Source of the DNA: Xenopus tropicalis
Lineage: Eukaryota > Chordata > Amphibia > Anura > Pipidae
Assembly: GCF_000004195.4 (NCBI RefSeq)
Contig: NC_030677.2
Span: forward strand, 178,009,872-178,073,871
Reading direction: 5' to 3'
Length of the DNA stretch: 64,000 nt
Both the position numbers and the translations under genes were made by a program. The notes beneath the pieces were generated by a model. That model was not told the DNA's origin. It saw nothing but the letters and a program-made list of their open reading frames with translations, and made no database searches. Below are positions 58,861-64,000 of the stretch, one piece after another. The first letter of the stretch is position 1, and the number at the start of each line of letters is the position of its first letter.

Positions 58861-59559
58861 AGGGGGTAACTAGAAGTCAATGTGCCCCAAAAGCAAAATT
58901 GTTTAGAAACCCAATGCCCTAAAGGGAAAACAATATGTTATTCAGACATTTATTAAATATATATCTCTGTGCCACTTGTAGTGGAGGAGTCCCAGCTGCT
59001 GGGTCTGCTTGCCCTGTTGTTATGACCCTGTGCAGTTTTTCATTTACCTCTACAGAGCTTGAATGGAATGCTTAGGCACTGTCTGCCTTTCACAGGGGGA
59101 TGATTGAAGGTAACCTATCCCTGTCTAGACAGTTCAGCTTTGCACGGACGGACGTTTCTGCATGTAGTATTGGTTACTTCATGTACAAAACTACTCTTGT
59201 TTTCTATTTCTCATTTGCTACCTTAATTATAAATTTTAATTGTGATTAAAAAGCAAAAATGCCATTTTCTGACCTTCAGCCTATGCTATTGACAGTTAAA
59301 TAGATGACAACAATAATTTGTATCAAAATTCCATTTTATTTTCATCCCTGAAATGTGTTACAAAAATAATTGGTTGCTTATGAAATGACCCTTGAATATT
59401 ACATATTATACTTTTATTTAAACTTATATGAAGAAAAAAGATCTTTTCTGCTATTTGAAACCTTACAAAAAGAATCAGCTGTATCATTTCCATACATACT
59501 TCATTTTCCTTTTTCAAGTGACTTAACACAATATTATTAGTATTCATACCTCTCATTTG
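58861..59559. other. intronic spacer
   Basis: Nothing recognised. Confidence 0.35.
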
Positions 59560-60060
59560 TTAAATTGTTATTTTCCAATTGGAGCTTTAGACTAAGCTGT
59601 GCTGAAATTGTAAATGAATTACCGGCTCAAATGCTCCATTGTAACGACACATTTAAATAGCGTTGAGGACAAGTCGAATTGTTCCGAATGTTTCTTTGGC
59701 ACGGCACAGTTTATATGTTGGGGCCTGATCTGTGACATGATCTACAGCTAAGTGCCATTAATCCATTTACAGCTGCGTGTAGCAGAAAGCAAAATGACCA
59801 GTTGAAGAATTTATCAGATGTTAAGGCGAATGTACACTTTCCCCGTACTGCTCGGCTTTTAAATGTTAACTTAGCAACCTTCGCAAAACCTTAGAAGTCC
59901 GTCTTTTTGATATTTTCCCCTCGCAATAAGGGATTTGTTTGGCAGCGCTCCCTGGTTCTGAGTCTCTTGGCTAAGGTCCAACATGCTGGTTGTTTCGCCA
60001 CACTTAGTTCCACATGGCTGGCTTTAGACGGCACAAATGGCCTAGCTCTTTATTGACCTA
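59560..60060. promoter_or_regulatory. candidate conserved non-coding element
   Basis: Repeat-free, complex, with CpG words retained (ACCGGCTCAAATGC, GTAACGACACATTT, CGAATTGTTCCGAATG, CCCGTACTGCTCGGC). The surrounding intron is lower-complexity. Enhancer role inferred only. Confidence 0.38.
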
Positions 60061-60861
60061 TTGCCCTTGACACTCCCACCTCATTCTCAAGGTTTTCATC
60101 CTCATCAGAATCCAGAGAGATTGAATCATTGAAGCCACCAAAAAGGCAGCTCTTCTTTGTTAGCTGATCTAAACACTGTAGTAGAAGTAATGCGCCGCTT
60201 CATTTTAGCTATGATTCAAGGGAAATCTGTGCAGAAATGTATTCTAAAAATTGTCTTTTGTTTTTATTAGGCATGACTATAGCATTAATTATTATAATAA
60301 TTGCCTTTGGCTGTCTGGGATGTTAGGGGTTGTAGATCTACAGGGGCTTAAGGCTGGAATATTTTATTCATATGCAGCTGTTTATCCATCTATTTAGCTT
60401 TTTATTGGTCAGACTATACTTTTACCTATATTAGGAGGAAATTGTAGTTATATGATTTTTTTCTCTGTTGCAGTGCCCTTAACATTTTGATTTTTTGTGT
60501 GTTTATTACGTTTTTAAATTGTTCGAAGCTAATGGTAGTATACAATACGTAGACGTCAGTGTGTATACTGAGTGTGCATTCCGAGTGTGGGTAGTATTTA
60601 TTATTTTGGCAATATGCAATATATAGAGTATGTGCAGTATTTGTCACTTGGTCTGTAGTCACTAGTTTTGCATGTGGTGAATTTCCCCTTTTATGGCATT
60701 TTGTTGTGAATGGGATATTTTAATGTATACCTTGTGCTGGATACTATGGAATGTTCCATTAAAAACTTTACAAAAAAAAATCCACTACCAGCCCCCACAA
60801 ATTAACTTACCTGATAACTGACCTGGGGTACTAGGCCAATGAGTGCTGTGTTGCCACCTTT
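60061..60861. other. intronic spacer
   Basis: No gene or element; runs into the truncated end of the Tc1 copy. Confidence 0.35.
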
Positions 60862-61745
60862 TGGACATTGTTTGTGAACAGCAGTTTTCAGATCTTGCCA
60901 CAGATTCTCGATTGGATTTAGATCTGGACTTTGACTGGGCCATTCTAACACATGGATATGTTTTGTTTTAAAGTAAACCATTCCATTGTTGCCCTGGCTT
61001 TATTTTTAGGGTCGTTGTCCTGCTGGAAGGTGAACCTCCGCCCCAGTCTCAAGTCTTTTGCAGACTCCAAGAGGTTTTCTTCCAAGATTGCCCTGTATTT
61101 GGCTCCATCCATCTTCCCATCAACTCTGACCAGCTTCCCTGTCCCTGCTGAAGAGAAGCCCCCCCAGAGCATGATGCTGCCCCTCCCATATCTGACAGTG
61201 GGGATGGTGTGTTCAGAGTGATGTGCAGTGTTAGTTTTCCGCCACACATAGCGTTTTGCATTTTGGCCAAAAAGTTCCATTTTGGTCTCATCTGACCAGA
61301 GCACCTTCTTCCACATGTTTGCTGTGTCCCCCACATGGCTTGTGGCAAACTGCAAACGGGACTTCTTATGGTTTTCTGTTAACAATGGCTTTCTTCTTGC
61401 CACTCTTCCATAAAGGCCAACTTTGTGCAGTGCACGACTAATAGTTGTCCTATGGACAGATTCCCCCACCTGAGCTGTAGATCTCTGCAGCTCGTCCAGA
61501 GTCACCATGGGCCTCTTGGCTGCATTTCTGATCAGCGCTCTCCTTGTTCGGCCTGTGAGTTTAGGTGGACGGCCTTGACTTGGTTAGTTTACAGTTGTGC
61601 CATACTCCTTCCATTTCTGAATGATCGCTTGAACAGTGCTCCGTGGGATGTTCAAGGCTTTGGAAATCTTTTTGTAGCCTAAGCCTGCTTTAAATTTCTC
61701 AATAACTTTATCCCTGACCTGTCTGGTGTGTTCTTTGGACTTCAT
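60862..61745 (-). pseudogene. Tc1 transposase, truncated and frameshifted
   Basis: It starts at ATG 61745-61743 (MKSKEHTRQV). The DNA-binding region and GRPPKL hook are followed by the catalytic domain. An in-frame TAA lies at 61586-61584. The frame is then open from 61508 to 60945, including WSDETKMELFG (first Asp) and QQDNDPKN (second Asp). A 4-base insertion just after the ATMEWF segment shifts the frame; the [15 protein letters not shown] block with the catalytic Glu lies in the new frame. After HKQCP the family sequence ends. The first two catalytic Asp residues and the Glu are all retained, unlike the copy at 945. Confidence 0.93.
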
Positions 61746-62114
61746 GGTGTTGTTGCTCCCAATATTCCCTTAGACAACCTCTGAGGCCGTCACAGAGCAG
61801 CTGTATTTGTACTGACATTAGATTACACACAGGTGCACTCTATTTAGTCATTAGCACTCATCAGGCAATGTCTATGGGCAACTGACTGCACTCAGACCAA
61901 AGGGGGCTGAATAATTACGCACACCCCACTTTGCCGTTATTTATTTGTAAAAAATGTTTGGAATCATGTATGATTTTCGTTCCACTTCTCACGTGTACAC
62001 CACTTTGTATTGGTCTTTCACGTGGAATTCCAATAAAATTGATTCATGTTTGTGGCTGTAATGTGACAAAATGTGGAAAAGATCAAGAGTGCCGAATACT
62101 TTTGCAAGCCACTG
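60862..62114 (-). mobile_element. Tc1/mariner element, 3' truncated, reverse orientation
   Basis: The intact terminus is on the right: read on the minus strand it begins CAGTGGCTTGCAAAAGTATT with TA at 62115-62116. A long untranslated leader and the transposase gene follow. The sequence is very close to the fish/frog Tc1 subfamily that has this terminus. The homologous sequence stops near 60862 inside the transposase, so the last 50 or so codons and the second inverted repeat are missing. Confidence 0.93.
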
Positions 62115-62116
62115 TA

Positions 62117-64000
62117 CATTAGTCTAATGAAAACAGAGAAGACGGAGGCAGAGGTACCATAATTATAAATATAAATATACCCATGCTATACCTAAACAAT
62201 AAAGGCCCTACAGCCCCCGGCTGAATTACATTTATAAATATGTACTACTCTATCTTTCTACAAATAAAGCAACAGAGGGTGTTTTTGGACATTCTGACCC
62301 TCAGTAGCTTACTAAGCAGCTGATGTATTTAATAAAATATTGGTCATTGGGTTTTACCCCATTGCAATTGCCCACCTGCAGAGGTTATGGAAGTTACAGG
62401 CAGACCCCACGCCTAGTAAGGGTGACCGCCAGTTAGTGAAACTTTAACATGAAACACACCAACGTTATGAGCTGCATAATTCGTTTAAAAAAGAAATGAA
62501 TGATGTCTTTGTCATTAACAATAGCAGTGTGTATTGGCACACCTTCTTAAATGAAGTATATTTATACTGCACACCTGCAATGAATTTCTGTGATGCTGAG
62601 GGGTTAAGGGACACAGTGGGGAGAAAGCCACACTCCTAGAAATATCATAAAAGTGTCAGTTTAAATAGGAGCCAAATTGCGGAAAGGTTGAAAGCAAATG
62701 GTTATTTCCCATAGTTATTTGCCTTGTGTTTTAGAATGTGACAAATTGCTCCCAATTACTGGGTCTGTGTTTTTTTTAAGAAATATTTTTATGCAGCCTG
62801 CCATTCTTTAGGAAAAAGGACATTGTTTCCCCGTCCTTTTGTTAATCTTGGCATATTGCTTTTTTATTATTCCGCACAGCTTGTAGCAGGGAAATGTGAT
62901 ATACAGTTATTGCAAGGCAGGCTAACCACATGTGAATTTGTTAAGTACCACAGGATTAGGGAACATCATCTTAATGGAGCCATGAGCCTAGTTCTGCTCC
63001 TTAACAACTGTTTTTATGGGTTAATCCTTTATTGTTATAGGCTTGCATTCAGCCTTCATAAATAAATAACCACAAATGAACTTTGCAAACCTTTACATTT
63101 TGATCCTTTTGCTAAAATCTGTGTCTTTGTGTACATTGTAACGTATTGTAAATGTAAAACTCATTTATGAGCACAAACATAAGTGCTAAGCAAAAACCTG
63201 TGCGTTTGGAATCTATTCACAAAAGTACTTTGCTTCTGTATGCCCCTGCTTACAACCTCCGTGTTCCATTCAAGCCTGCCCTGATGAGATGTGTGCAGTT
63301 GTATCTTAGTGCAAAATACAGGACTCAAAGGGCCCTGAAATTAACACCTGCCTTGAGGAGATACTTCCCTTAGAGAATTTTGCCTAAACACACAACTGAC
63401 TTGCATTAGTGAATTGCCCCATGTACCAAAACAGGGGCTCATTTGTGTCCACTTTAATGCTGAGCGCAATATATAGAAGGATTTCATAATGACCCTGTAA
63501 CTGGTTTCTGGTTCTGATGGTTATTATTATCCCATGTTGCCTGTTTTCCTTGTATGTCATATACTGCATTTCCCTTTTCTCCTATGTCACTGACAAGTTA
63601 TTTTGGCCTCCCGCTATTCCCCACTGTAATCCTCGTGTTGTCCTTGTCTTTTTCTCATTGTCCTTTCTTATTGCCAATTATGCCTCACCCTTGTATATAA
63701 CCACTTGCCCCATTGCACATTCTCCCTTGCCAAATTCTGTAATGTATGTTTGCCATTGCCCAACTATCAATCAGTCGTTGGTGGATGGGCTGGCTGTATA
63801 TTTTGGACTCACTTGGCTGTTCCTCACTGTGGTTTCCCACTCTTACCTGACCCATCTTGTCCTGCAGATTTATATACCTGCACTAGTGTGGCTTGGAGAG
63901 TTGTAGAGAGGACAGAGAGGGCCCGGCTGGTGGTTAATTTGGCCTGTCACCTGGGGGCAATAAGCAAACCCGCAAATCACTGGAGCAATCTAATGCATTT
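62117..64000. other. intronic spacer to window end
   Basis: No repeat ends or exons recognised. The 129-codon plus frame at 63517-63906 lies in a C/T-rich stretch and is hydrophobic, with no domain or splice support. It could be part of an unrecognised repeat. Confidence 0.35.

Larger units (their letters stand above)
40553..64000 (+). other. arb2a: arb2a intron, downstream (partial, at least 23.4 kb)
   Basis: From the GTAGAA donor to the window end no further ARB2A exon is recognised. The missing last exon should start by completing a Gly codon and then encode a Thr-Asp-Arg-like segment. The stretch carries two large minisatellites, a truncated Tc1 element and many MITEs, all compatible with intronic sequence. 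Confidence 0.65.

Noticed and set aside
63517..63906. 129-codon hydrophobic plus-strand frame as a gene
   Set aside because: No domain or signal recognised; C/T-rich intronic DNA readily gives such frames. Left as unexplained spacer.

Overview
The window is vertebrate nuclear DNA, almost certainly from a clawed frog (Xenopus; I cannot separate X. tropicalis from X. laevis by eye). Two things point there. First, two short, cleanly spliced exons encode a conserved stretch of ARB2A (FAM172A). Second, the rest is packed with frog-type DNA-transposon debris: TTAA-flanked T2-type MITEs, hAT-like elements, fish/frog-type Tc1 elements, and several copies of a MITE with CAGGTATGGG ends.

Gene layout: the only host coding sequence I can support is arb2a on the + strand, exons at 36950-37066 and 40468-40552. 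They are separated by a 3.4-kb phase-0 intron. The upstream intron (more than 36.9 kb) and the downstream intron (more than 23.4 kb) fill everything else and run off both ends. The exon before (carrying the Ser elbow) and the exon after (C terminus) were not found.

Mobile elements: a nearly complete but dead Tc1 element lies at 566-2179 and a 3'-truncated Tc1 of a different subfamily at 60862-62114 (minus). A 1.1-kb non-autonomous hAT element with a perfect 8-bp target duplication and an internal VNTR lies at 18578-19679. T2-type TTAA elements are at 3244, 4804, 5333, 19700, 22480, 41854, 56659 and 57136; the last two share one TTAA. CAGGTATGGG-end MITEs are at 30125, 31990, 33226 (with a second copy nested inside), 40740, 41397 and 45799.

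Tandem arrays: a 52-bp array inside a MITE (14844-15199), a 32-36-bp array inside the hAT element, a 39-copy 53-bp array (49659-51712), a 26-copy 21-bp array (52861-53403), plus TG and AT microsatellites. Open frames across these arrays are by-products of repetition.

Several repeat-free stretches (about 24.5, 26.0, 26.6-27.1, 38.6-39.4, 39.8-40.3, 47.1-47.5 and 59.6-60.1 kb) read like conserved non-coding elements. ARB2A neighbours NR2F1 in vertebrates, so long-range enhancers would be plausible, but this is inference. No CRISPR array, operon, rRNA or convincing tRNA is present, and I see no clearly novel coding system.
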